From Parus major (lineage: Eukaryota > Chordata > Aves > Passeriformes > Paridae), in assembly GCF_001522545.3 (NCBI RefSeq), contig NC_031778.1:24095797-24159796 (forward strand): 64,000 nucleotides of DNA, written 5' to 3'. The notes under the pieces are model-generated. The model worked only from the letters and a program-made list of their open reading frames with translations, had not been told where the DNA came from and made no database searches. The translations under genes and the position numbers were made by a program. Positions 34,701 to 46,700 of the stretch are shown here, piece by piece. Position 1 is the first letter of the stretch; each line of letters opens with the position of its first letter.

Positions 34701-37700
34701 TGTGACCCCTGGGATGAGGTGGGGCACCTACCAGACTCCCTGAGAATGGTGTGAGCCTCAAAGTCCGCCTGACGTAAAGTGCTGAGGACTCCCGTGGTCA
34801 GGAAGGTGGGGGTGACATCCGTGGGGGGCTCCTTGACAGGGGGGCCAAACACGTACACCACTCTGCAACACACACACAAAACAAACCAGAGTGCCTCAAA
34901 CCCCCTGCTCAGGGCCACAGGGAGAGAACTGAGCTGGAAAACTGCACCACGTTTTATTCTGCTTACAGTCTTTGACAGGACACCACCAACCCCCCATTAA
35001 ATGCTGCACCTTATCATTAACAAAGGGTTTTCAGCACAGGGCACTAATTGCAATTTATAAACCTGCAGAAGTACATCTGCAACAAAACATCTTCTGAATT
35101 CAAAGCAGCCACATCAGCTTTATGTTTCTGCTCTCACTCCTTCCTTTCAGAGGCTGCAGAACAAGAAGCAGAGTTGGAGAGGCCTCGTGCACGGATTTAC
35201 CACGAGGTGCTCACAGCAGCTGTGTGAGTCTGACATGAACCAGGAGTCTGAAACCCAAACCACACACATCTGCCAGTTTATTCTGCAGGTTTTTGTTTGG
35301 ACTACAAAGCCTGGCAGCACAGCTGGGCAGGAGACCAACTATGGCAGCACCCCCCTAAGGTCCCTGGAACAGCAGAGCTCCCAGAGCTGAGGGATGTGCA
35401 GGAGGGCAGCCCCAAACCCAGCAGAGCTTGAAGAAATCAGCAGTGCTCTCACACCAGAAACTGGCTTTTATTTTCATTTTGTGACACACTCTGGAACTGC
35501 ACAGGCAATCCTGATTTATGCCTCCTTTTGTCCCCTCTGCACTTAATTTAAACAGGTATCTTGCAATTCCAGGTCTCACCTTTCAGAGTAAAAGCTCTGT
35601 CAGTGTCACTTATGTGAGAAAATTAAGTTTTGCTATAAGCAGTTTTGGCAGAAATCCCACAGCCATGCAAGGAGGGTATAATTCTCCAGAGCTGATTTCA
35701 TGTCTAAGCACCTTCAGCTGCTGGAAAAGTTATGGACTCGAGGAGGTAGAAAATGTATCCTCAGAGAGCTCAATTAAGATCAAACTGCCCAGCTTTGGAG
35801 CTCTCCCTGTGCCATCAGAACTGACAGCCCCACACAAATCCCTTCCTGACACAAAGGCAAACCAAACTGCAGCACATCACAGCTCAGCACCAGGCTGGAG
35901 CCTTGCAGAAGAGATTTGCATAAATTATAGTGGATGCTGCCTAATCCACGGATATAGGCCAGCAATTTCTTTTCAAGCTGGAAATCAATCCATATTTGGA
36001 TTTATTGTGTATTTGTGACCTCTGCATGATACACCTGTCCAGTGTATAGAAATACTACACCCCAGATTAAACAGGGAAACGTTGACAGCTGCTGAACTTC
36101 CACATGGGAATTAGATAATTAAAACTACAGGTAATTCAGAACTCACCTGTTGATGTTGTGGCACATGCGTGGTATGAGCCTGGCAAGGAACATCAGGGAC
36201 TCCCAGTGTGGAGCATCTTTACTGGAGATGCCACAGACGTAGCTGTAGGAGCGACAGTCACCCTGGGGAACAGCAAAACACAAACAGCCCCACTGAATGG
36301 GAGCTGTGCTGCCACAGCCACCCACAGCTCCTCCCTGGCCATCCTGCAGGTGACAGAACCACAGTCTGGGCCAGCATCCAGCAGACACCGAGCTGGTGAC
36401 ACCAGGGAGAGACTGGAGAGGTGAGAAAATACAGAGCAGGAAATATTCAGACTGGGAAGACCCATCTACAGTGGCCAGTGTTGGCATTTTGGTGACAAAG
36501 CAGAGAAATTTGATGACTCTGCAGCCTGAAACAGTAACCAAAGCTGACTGCAAAGAGCCACACACAGCATTAGGCAGCTGGAAATAAAATACCAGGAGGA
36601 ATTCAACACTGAGAGTGCAGAGAAAGGTGCTTCACAGCCAGGAGTGCTCAGCAAGGAAAGCTCCTGAGTTACTGCTCACAGTTCCCTCAGAGCCAGCTCT
36701 GCCCAGCTCTGTGTCTGTGCCCACAGGAGGGAGGGGAAGCTCAGCTGCTGCACACATCCAGCTCCCCTTCCCACGGACAGGGAGCAGCACAGATCACTAA
36801 AGGGCTGCAGAGGGCAACAACCACGGCCAAAATGGGATTTTCACCCCGTGCAGCCTGGGTGGGGCCAGCAGGGTGAGAGCAGAGCTCAGGGGGCTGCAGA
36901 GTGACCAGCACCCCTGGGCTGGCCAGTGTCCCCTGGCACTGAGCTCAGGGACCCCAGCACCCACCCAGGGCACCCCCAGCTCCCCTCCTGAGCCAAGCTC
37001 CGTGCCCACCCCCTGGAGCAGCAGAGATGTCCCTGCCCCTCACACACAGCCCTGCAGGGAGCCTGTACCTGCACTCCCACAGTCTTGATTGGGAGCAAGA
37101 AGGCATTCAGTGAATGTAGGCTTGTGATCTGCATCAGCTTCTCCTGGTCCTCCTCACTCGTGCACGCCTTCACCCTCTGCAGCAACGTGTGAGGCTGGGC
37201 AAGGATGCAGAACAATAAATTGGAATTAAATAAAGCTCCCAGGCCCTCAAACAGAACTTGCACAGTGCAAATAAAATTGTTATTTAAGTAGCTGTTTGCT
37301 TAGTCTACGTTTACCCCTTGGAACTATTTAAAAGATACCTCTCATCTGACAATTAAACATTAGCAACAGCACTTTGCTGTGATTACACTGCATTTTAAGC
37401 TGGAGCCCTCCAAGGCCATAGGGGAAGTTCTTTTCCTGTGCTCATTTTCTCCTTCACAAAGCTGCACTTCTCAGTTTTATGGCACCACAATTCTGGATCT
37501 TTTAAAGCAAAGGCAGAGAGAAATCCCTGCCCTTCAGGATTTACCAAAAGGGTTCTGGAAGTTGTTTTGAACCCACACCTCAGAGCAGACCCCTGTAATG
37601 CCTGCCAGCCACCACAAAGGCCAGCTTTGGATCAGGGCACCTGGCCAGCTCCTGGCTCCTGCATTTACACACCCAGAGATTTCTGGGCTGTGCAAACCTA

Positions 37701-40700
37701 GAATGTTACACCTCTTCCAGGGAGGGAAGATCTTTTCCTGACACTAAGTGATCTCACATCTGCACAAAGTTTAACAACAACAGAATCTGTTTTATTTGAA
37801 AGGTAAATAAAGCTCCATTTTCCAGAAATGGTTCAACACTTGCACCAGTCACAGCACTAAAAAATTCCACTGGACAGCTTCAATTGGGCAGCATTCCTTA
37901 AGCAGCACAAACCAGTCCTTTTAACCTTCCAGCAGACTAAACCTCACCCTGGGTCACTACAGAACCATCACTGAGAATGAAAATTTACAATTTCCTTACC
38001 TTCTTCACACTTGCAGAAAAATCTGCCACGATTTTCAGGATGTTGTTTGTCTCTGGGAAGTCTTTGCACACATAAGGCTCCTCAGCACAGATCACTCTGA
38101 TTGCTAGGCCAGGACCTGCAAGGCAAGGTTGAAAAGAATATTACACCAAATAACAGGGAGCTGTTTTCACCTTCAAGTGAGGCACAGGGAATCAGTCACT
38201 GAGTACTGTGCATGCTGCCACTGAATCTAAGACATGAAGAAACCAACCCACAGCCATCAATTCTGCTGTTTTCTAGTGGAGAACTCGTGTTAGAAATGTT
38301 GAGCATTCACTTTCAAGACAGCAAATGCCCCCTGGCAAGGCAGAGCCAGGCCATTATTCCAGGTCAGAGCCACGGGGCAGCTCAGGCAGAGCTCACTGAG
38401 AGCTCCTCCTTTGCCTTCTCCCCCCAAAGCCAAACACAGGCTCAATTATAAAACATTATGTATATTTATCAAGCTGCTCTCAGGTCACCTTTTCCTGAAA
38501 GATTGTGCTTAAGTGAAAATCCAAATGGATTTTTTGTGTTTAAAGATCAGTTTTATGCTGCAGTTATTCTGGATCTGCTGAAGAACAGTGCTGTGACCCA
38601 CCAGCTCCATACCTGGGAAGGGATGCCTGGAAACCAGCTCTTCAGGAAGACCAAGCTCCCTTCCCAGCACTCGCACTTCATCTTTGTGAAAATCTTTCAG
38701 TGGTTCTATTACTTTACCCTAAAAGAGAAAAAGAAGGTAATTTACACTCTGGTTCACATATCCAAACAAAAAGCCTCAAATGTTTAGGTTCTGGCACCCA
38801 AAGTGGCCTGACCTCACAGCACCAGTGAGGTGTGTGAACGATTCCATGAAGACTGGAAAGAAATTCCATGTGAATGTGGGCTTTGTAGAACAGCTGCAGG
38901 ATGAGCTGGGTGAGAGCAGGAAGAAGAGTTTGTGCCAGAAGAATCCGTGGCTCTGGCAGAGCAGGAAGGCCAAGCTGCCTGTGCCTGCATGAGTTCAGAG
39001 CTCTCTTGTCTCTGCTGGAAGTTCAGACCAACCCCAAAGCCTTTGTGCAGGGATCAGTGGTGGAAATGGGGATGATCAGCTCTCTGCTGTGGGTGGGAGC
39101 TGGTACCTGAGCACGTTACCACATTGCTGGGTGAGCTCTCTGCCCTGTCCTGGCTCTTAGAACATTTTACACTCAGAGATCTCACCATTCCAGTGCCAGA
39201 AAACCAAACCAGGCACTCCCCACCTTTGCTTCACATGCTAATTAAAAAAGAGCTGTGCACAGAAAGGTGCTTAAAAAGCTTTTCTGGACTTCAGGTAAAC
39301 AGACCCTTGGTAACGAAAGAAATGCAATAAATTACAAGTTACAACAGACTCCCAGGGGCCTTGTCACAGCAGGGCCCCATCAGTGACAGTCACAGCAGCA
39401 AAAGAGAGTTTTGGATTCTGGATGCAGTTTGTGGCAGGGGCAGCCAGCAGCCTTCACCTCCTCGCGCAGCTTGCGGATCAGCTCGGTGTCGTTGTGGTGG
39501 GTTTTGATCACCTCAGCCTTGCCACTGGCCACCAGAGAGGCACTCTCGATGAGGTCAGGCCTGAGGGTGCCCTGGGCAAGAAAAACCTCCTCGGGTTTCA
39601 GGTTCATCTCCCCGATGACCTCGTTGGCAATCTGCAGGAGGGCACAGAAAGGAAGAGCTGAGGATGAACTGTCTGACCCGTGGCAGGGAGCTGTAAAAGC
39701 ACAAACAACCAGCAAACTCCAGCCTAAAAACCACTGTGATGCCACTGTCCCACTGCTGAAACACTCCTGTAACCCCATCTTTTTTCAACAGAAAATGGAA
39801 AAAGTATCTCCAGAGTCCTGGAGCATCAGCACCTGTTAAATATTCTCCCTGTCACCAAAGGCTTCTGGGGCCACCCACAGCTCACACAAGCACCAATGCC
39901 ACTGATTAAACAGTCAATGATAAAAGGAACCACAAGATTTAAAAACTTCAACCAAACAACAAATAAACATTACCTTAACAAAGGTGTCACCGATAATTTT
40001 CCTCTTTTCTTCAGGACTCGTGGTCATATTTAAGGTCTTGCTAATTCTTTTACGTGGGGTTCTGTCCTCATCTGAGATGGGCAGAGTTGTTGTGCCATTA
40101 TAGAATGAATGGGCTGCATTCACCACTGCAGGAAATCACAGGGATTTTTATTTTTATTTCAAAATCAATAAAGATTGTCATGCTGGTTACAAAATAAAAG
40201 TTTCACTTTATTGCTTTAAAAAACCAAACAAACCAAAACTCATTTCCTTTGACTATTAACTGCATTGAATAGGGCTGCTCAACACCTCAGAAATTAATTT
40301 AAACAAGAGCCTTTTATTTCTCTTATTAACCTATTACTTTTTCCATATTGTGAGATTAGGCAGCCACATGCCTAATGTGGAAGTTCTTGCTTCCCTCTTA
40401 GATTATAATTTACTTGCTTTAAATAGCTTACAGGACAGTGTTTCCCCAAGGCCTTTCTGCAACCAAAATTAAATGATGCACTATTTACTGGTGCTGTATT
40501 ATGCCTCTTAATTTAGAGAGGCTCCCAACCCAGATCAGCTGGGAGGCTCTGGCATCTTCCACCAGCACTCAACTCCATGACCTACAGAAGGAGCACTTGC
40601 AGCACAGGGATTCCCTCAATTTGCTCCTCTGGCTGCCTGCCAGAGCCCAGGTTTATTGCTCCACAGAGTGCAAGAATAAGATGTGGATTTTCCACTTTAA

Positions 40701-43700
40701 AAATAAATAAATATATTCAGAAGAAGGTGTTTTGTCTGAAGCTGGGGATGCTGCAGCCCAGCCTGTGCTGTGGCAGAGGGAAGCACTGCTCAGCCAGGAC
40801 CACAGCAGAGCACAGGAGCAGCCCTGGGCAGGGCACAGAGCTCCACTGGGCACTGCCCTCTAATTCACCCCCCAGGCCACACAGCAGCTCCTGCTGCTGC
40901 CACTAACTTGGTCTTCTCTGACCTCCTCAGACTCGAGGTACAAAAAACCTCTGAGCCTTCTCATCTGGGCACCCTCTGCTCTCTCAGTTAACTCCTTCAC
41001 AGAATCATAAAGGTTGGAAAAGACCTCCCAGATCACTGAGTCCAACCTTTGACAAATCAACACCTTCTTGTCAAAAAGTCACTCCAAAACCATTAAAATG
41101 CACCTCTTTCAAAGCAAGCAAAAATGCCTTGAAAATAATTCTGGTTGTGGTAGCATTCAATCACCCAAATGAGCTCACAGTTGACAAAGAAAGAGACTTA
41201 GGATAAGAAATGAAGCCCAAAGTGTCAATTAAGATACTGGAGAAAATGGAAATTCAGTGAGTTCTGCAGCAGATGAACAGGATCCCTCAGCAGAGAAGTG
41301 ACCAGGGCACAAATCCACTGCTCTGCTGTGCCCCACCTGCAGAACACCAACATCTAAAGACATGGGGCAGCTCACTGTATGCTCCAAGGCCTAACATTTC
41401 AGGTTTAAATGTTGTGAACAGGCCCAGGTGGTTCCACATCGCTGACCCGGCCTCGGTCTCAGCGGCTGGGAACAGCAGCTCAATGAAACCCAACCCTAGG
41501 GCAGATTTTGGGAAGAGCAGCACAACTCTGCAGTGCTGCAAGGAATATGAGCAGAAACGTGGTACCTTTGACTTGGATGCCCAGCTTTTTGAGGGCCTCC
41601 TCCACGGCCTGGCTCTCCCTCTTGCGCATGAAGCCGTTGTCGATGTGCACAGCGATGACCTGCTCGCGGTTCAGGGCGCGGTTCAGCAGCGCCGTGCACA
41701 CCGTGGAGTCCACACCCCCGCTGAGCAGCACCTGCCAGGAGGGGGAAAAGCCCCACACGGGGTGAGCTGTGCCTGGGGAAGGTGTTAACATCCAGCAGCT
41801 GCAGGGGGAGAGAGGGATGCTGACCTGCAGCCAGCCAGCAGCGCGCTGCCCCGGCCGTGCCGCTTCCCTGGACCCTGGCACGATTCCCCACGCCCCAAAT
41901 CAACCCCAGCAACTGCCAGTGCTCCTGCTAGCCCAGCTCTGGCTCAACTCACCAGCACCTTCGAGGAGCCCACTTTGTCTTTGATGTCCTGGATGCACTG
42001 GAGCTCTCTGTTCTCCACGGTGAAGGTGCCGCTGCAGCCCGCGATGTCGTACAGGAAATTCTTCAGGATCATTTTCCCGTTCACTGTCAGGCTCACCTCA
42101 GGGTGGAACTGTGCTCCATAGAGCTTTTTGGACTCATTTGCTATGCCTGGTACACACAACAGAACAAAAATAAATAAGCTGGATGTGAATGCAGACCCAG
42201 GTTAAGCAAGAGACTCAAGGTGGCTCTTTGGGATTTGGTAACTCCAGTGGCTTTCACACCCCACATCCTAAGGTCCCACCATTTCCTGTGCCAACCTCTG
42301 TGTGATGTTAAAGCCCTGCTGTTCAGTACCTACATTATTCTTGCTCAGTTGAACATTCATGCAATATTAAATACAATAACAAGTTAATAAAGCTTTAATA
42401 ATTAAACAGTGCTTGACTTGTACTGTTACAGTACCCAAACCCCAGAGCGTCTCCCTGTCCCCTGCCTTAAGGGCACAGGGTATTTTATTTCTAAGACAAG
42501 CAACACATGCATGCTTTAAAATAATATAAACTATATAAATAATGGTAACTTCAACCACATTTACATCAGGAACATTCCTTTTCAAGTCTGTTTCTTTATT
42601 ACCCTAACAGCTCGACATACAAATACACACTAGAAATTGTTAAAAACAATTCATTTATTTGGCAATTAAATAACAAGAGCTATTACTCTGTTCCCATTTG
42701 GTTCTAGCTCCTGTCTGCCATAACTCTACTTTACCCAACATTATCAGAAGACAAATTCAGGATAAAATAAATACCTGCTATGATGTTCCCAGACTGTGCC
42801 ACCACTTTGAATCCATCAGCAACTTTATCCACACTATCTCCATGAGTGAGGAGCACAAGCTCTTCCTTCTGAAGGCCCCTAAATGAAGATTAAAAAACTA
42901 GAATCAATTCAAGAAAGGACAAAGACCTTTAACCTTTTAATTCCCTGCCTTTCCAAGAGATGCCCTGAGGGATTCCAGCAAAAGCACATCTTGACAGACC
43001 AGGACATTTGAAATGTCTGCAGGGTTTCCCTCCCAGGAAGGGCCAGCTGCAGCTCTGAGATGCCTCTGTCCAACACAGCCCTCCTGCAAGAGGGAGCTGA
43101 TCTTAATTCTGAAGGGTTTGTGGGTTTCTCCTCACAGACACCCCAGTACTGAAGTCCTCTCTTGGACACAGGGAGCCATCTGGAGCCCTTCAGGACACTG
43201 GCAGTCTTTCTATTTCAACAAAATGAACTTTTCTTGTTCAAAACTATGTGTTTTCAGGACAATTTGGACAGTTCTGCAGGAGCCCTACAGAAGAAAGATA
43301 ATAAAACTGGAACACAGAGATGAGGAAATGGTCAGGCTTTTTACAAGGAACTTGAAAGCCATCAATAAAATTATCAAGCAATCTAATCCTGGTTTATAAA
43401 ACATCATAAACCAGTTTTAAAGGAAGGTAGAAGAGGAATGGGTTTAGATTTTCTGTGCCCTTTCCAAAATTGGACAGGCACCAACAAATACAAGAGCAGT
43501 GCACTGCAGGAGACAAGAGCTTAACTCAAATATTCTCAGCTCATGGTGCACTCAGTGTCTCAATGAAGACTCTGAAATAAGGGGTTTATACAACATTCCC
43601 AGCAAATACACCTGCTTTTTTAAAGCCAATTTGAAAGCCAGCCCTAAGTATTTATTTCAATGAGCAACCTGCTCATTTGTGACCACACTTGTAAAAGATT

Positions 43701-46700
43701 TATTATAAATTGTCAGCTGATTTCACTCTTTTTTAAAAAAATAATCTTCCCCTCATGTGACAGCCTTTCCCAGCCTGATACTGCTTTGCTAAGTGGGAAT
43801 GTGTGTGCACCTGAAGAGTGAGCAGGTGTTGTCCAGGGTAATGCTGAACACTCCATCCTCCCGAACGCTCTTCTTGTGCACCGTCCCTCCAAACACCTTG
43901 TTCATCATCTGCAGGGCAAAACAGAGACAGCACCTCACAGCCTGCACCCCTCACTCATTCCTGCTGTTTGTCAGAGCTGTAAGAATTCCCTGCAGAATTA
44001 ACCCTTGCTGCCCTCTGCCAGCCACTGCCACACTCAGGGAGCAGAACCCCCCCAGGCACAGATTTGCAAAATAAAGTCTGTTCCACAGCTCCTTCCCTCA
44101 GAAATGGCTGCTCTGCAAACTGAGTATCCAAGGCCACAGCAAAAACCTGAATTTATTCCCTTAGTTTGGTTTTGTGACTAAGTCTGGAAAAAACAAGATG
44201 ATGAGAAGCCAAGCAGTCCTTGTCTCCCTGGAAGTTTGTTCTGCTCAGCTGGGATCTACCAGATCCCTGCAGGATCACCAGCGAGTCCAAAGGGAAGGAA
44301 AGGTTATTATTTCTCTTTTTGTGAGGGAGTGTTAAGCACTCCTAAGAACTACACTAGAAACAGCTCAAGCCTGAGACACTGCTCCACTTGTTTCCAGGAG
44401 AGGTGCCCTTTTCAGTACCAGCTGGGCAGAATTAATGAGTGACTGACAGGTTGTATTTACTCTGACAAAAACAGGGAGTGTGGAGCTACATTCACAGCAC
44501 TGCAGCAAAGAAAAACCATTTATGCAACAGATCCCAGACTGGTTTGGGTTGGAAGGACCTTAAAGCTCTTCCCATTCCACCCCTCCCAGGAGCAGGGACA
44601 CCTCCCACTGTCCCAGGTAGATCCAAGTCCCAATGTCCAGCCTGGCCTTGGGCACTCCAGGGATCCAGGGACAGCCCCAGCTGCTCTGGGCACCTGTGCC
44701 AGGCACTGCCCACCCTGCCAGGGAAGAACATCTCCCTAATCTCCAACCCAAACCTGCCCTCCTTCATTTTAAGGCCACTGCAGGAGAAGGCAGAGCTGAG
44801 AGAGGAGCACACAGCAAGCTCAGTCCATCAGCTCCTGTGGCACTGCCCGTGTTTGGAAAGCAGCTCAGGCAGAAACAGGGCCTGGAAGGTGGCTGTGGAC
44901 AAGCAGATGGAATGGCTGGACTGGCTCCTGGAGATGTTTCCCAAGCCCAGGGACTCTGTGCTAGCTCCCAACAGCACCTGCATCCCATAGCAGATCCCAA
45001 GCACGGGTTTTCCTATTGTGAATATGGCTGGGTCGAACCACGGAGCATCTTCTGCATACACAGAGTTTGGTCCTCCAGAGATGATGATGGCTCTGCAGAC
45101 AGAACATGAAGAAATCATTAACACAAACACACTGGTTACTTCCAAATCTATTTACTTTAAGCACTGGTGCTGTCTCATACCACTCTCAGACCTGATACTT
45201 TCTAACATGTAGCTTGATCTTTGCTGCCAAACCCAGCAGGTTTTCAGGGAGGGATTTCCCCAGTTTAAATTAAGTCAATTTATTTAATAACAAGTGTCTG
45301 TATTTTAAATTCCTCATAGCCAACCATCAGCTACAAGAGAAGCAGGGTGTCTGGGATAAATGTAGAGTATCAGCACCAATATATATATTTATTTATATAT
45401 ATATATACACATACACACAATTTATGAAGTCTGTGACATCTGGAGGAGAACTGCAGTCAAAAAATCCACTCCCTAACTCCTGAATCTGCTGAAAAAATGC
45501 CCCTTAATCCATTCTGGTTATGCAGAGATGGCATTAGCAACAAGTTGAGAATTACAAGTACAATACATGTGATCACGTAGGGTTTGGAGTTAATAAAAGA
45601 AAATTAAACCATCTCAAAGGAGAAGAGAGAACTCTTGCAAACCATGCTTTACAAGACCATGAACTGCAGAAGCATCAGTTGGGCAACACTTTTGGCCTCA
45701 GCCTGGGATTGAGCAGGGCTGTACCAGACCTTGGACTCAGAACTGTTTGTTTCACAGAGAACATCAAACTTCTCTCGAGCCAGAAATGCAAAACCAAACG
45801 AGACAGAAGTTGCATAAGCAGGATTAAATGTATCCAATAATTCTCCCAGCATTAGTTCCATGCAAGTACTGACAAAAGAGAGTTTTTCTGGTTCTGAGCA
45901 GCAGGGACAGGCACTGTGCTGCCCACTCCTGTCTGTGCCACCAGCAGAAACAAGGCTGCAGGACCAAGCCCAGGCACCAAGGTCACTGCAGCCCCTCCAG
46001 GCCAGGAGGGAGGAGCTGGAGGGATGGAGCTGCAAGAGGCACATTTGTTTCCCTGCCTGCTGGCATCTCCAGGCCAGCTCTGGAAGCAGCACAGCTGTCG
46101 TGGGTGTAGTTTTACACTGAACCATCCTGAGAGCTCCTCCCTGCTGCTCTTGCACAGGCACTGCTGGTCAGGCTGGAGGCACGGTGCATTTCCTCAACTC
46201 CAACTCACATAAAGAGCCTGCACTCTCTCTCTCCACAGCTGCTGGTGCTACAGTTCCAAATAACTCCATGCACAGAAGCATTTGCTCCAGTGCCAGATGT
46301 ACAGAACACTATTTAATATTAATCAGAACCACAGAGCACGCTCCTGGAGCTCTGGCAGCCCTGGGGCCGTGCCCATTCCCTGGAGAGGTTATCCAGAGCC
46401 CAGCACCCTCTGGGGAAGAACCCTTCCCTGATATCCAACCCAAAACTCCCCTGACTCCAGCTGTTCCTCTGGGTTCTAGGAAGGAACTGAAGGAATACAG
46501 CCACACCTGTAGATTGAACATTCTTAGGAGAAGTCAAAATAATTATACACTGTTCCAAAAAGTGGAGTCTTAAACATCTGGGTTTTTTCCATGCCAGTTG
46601 AAATTTGACACAATGCAGAGAGGTTTGCAATGTGCCCAAGTATTAAAGTGAAAAAATGAGTTGAGGGGCTGAGAGAAGGACTCACATCTCAGCTGTGCAG

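Larger units (their letters stand above)
31786..36146 (-). other. GMPS: GMPS introns 13-15 region (with exons 14 and 15)
   Basis: Intron 15 (31786-32963), intron 14 (33137-34731) and intron 13 (34863-36146). The only recognisable repeat is a CR1 tail at 33262-33462. The rest is unique-looking AT-richer intron without a further gene. Confidence 0.85.
36263..41565 (-). other. GMPS: GMPS introns 7-12 region (with exons 8-12)
   Basis: Introns 12 (36263-37068), 11 (37195-37999), 10 (38116-38612), 9 (38719-39457), 8 (39632-39973) and 7 (40126-41565). A diverged CR1 piece lies at 41000-41072. No other gene is seen. Confidence 0.85.

Noticed and set aside
41273..41788. 171-codon plus-strand open frame
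   Set aside because: Its second half is the reverse strand of GMPS exon 7, a shadow of the real exon.
43013..43399. 128-codon plus-strand open frame in GMPS intron 4
   Set aside because: It is antisense to the gene, has no recognisable domain and ends in low-complexity AT-rich intron.
45649..46161. 170-codon minus-strand open frame in GMPS intron 2
   Set aside because: No known domain is recognised, no splice context fits GMPS, and its length is not exceptional for this composition. A homology search would settle it.
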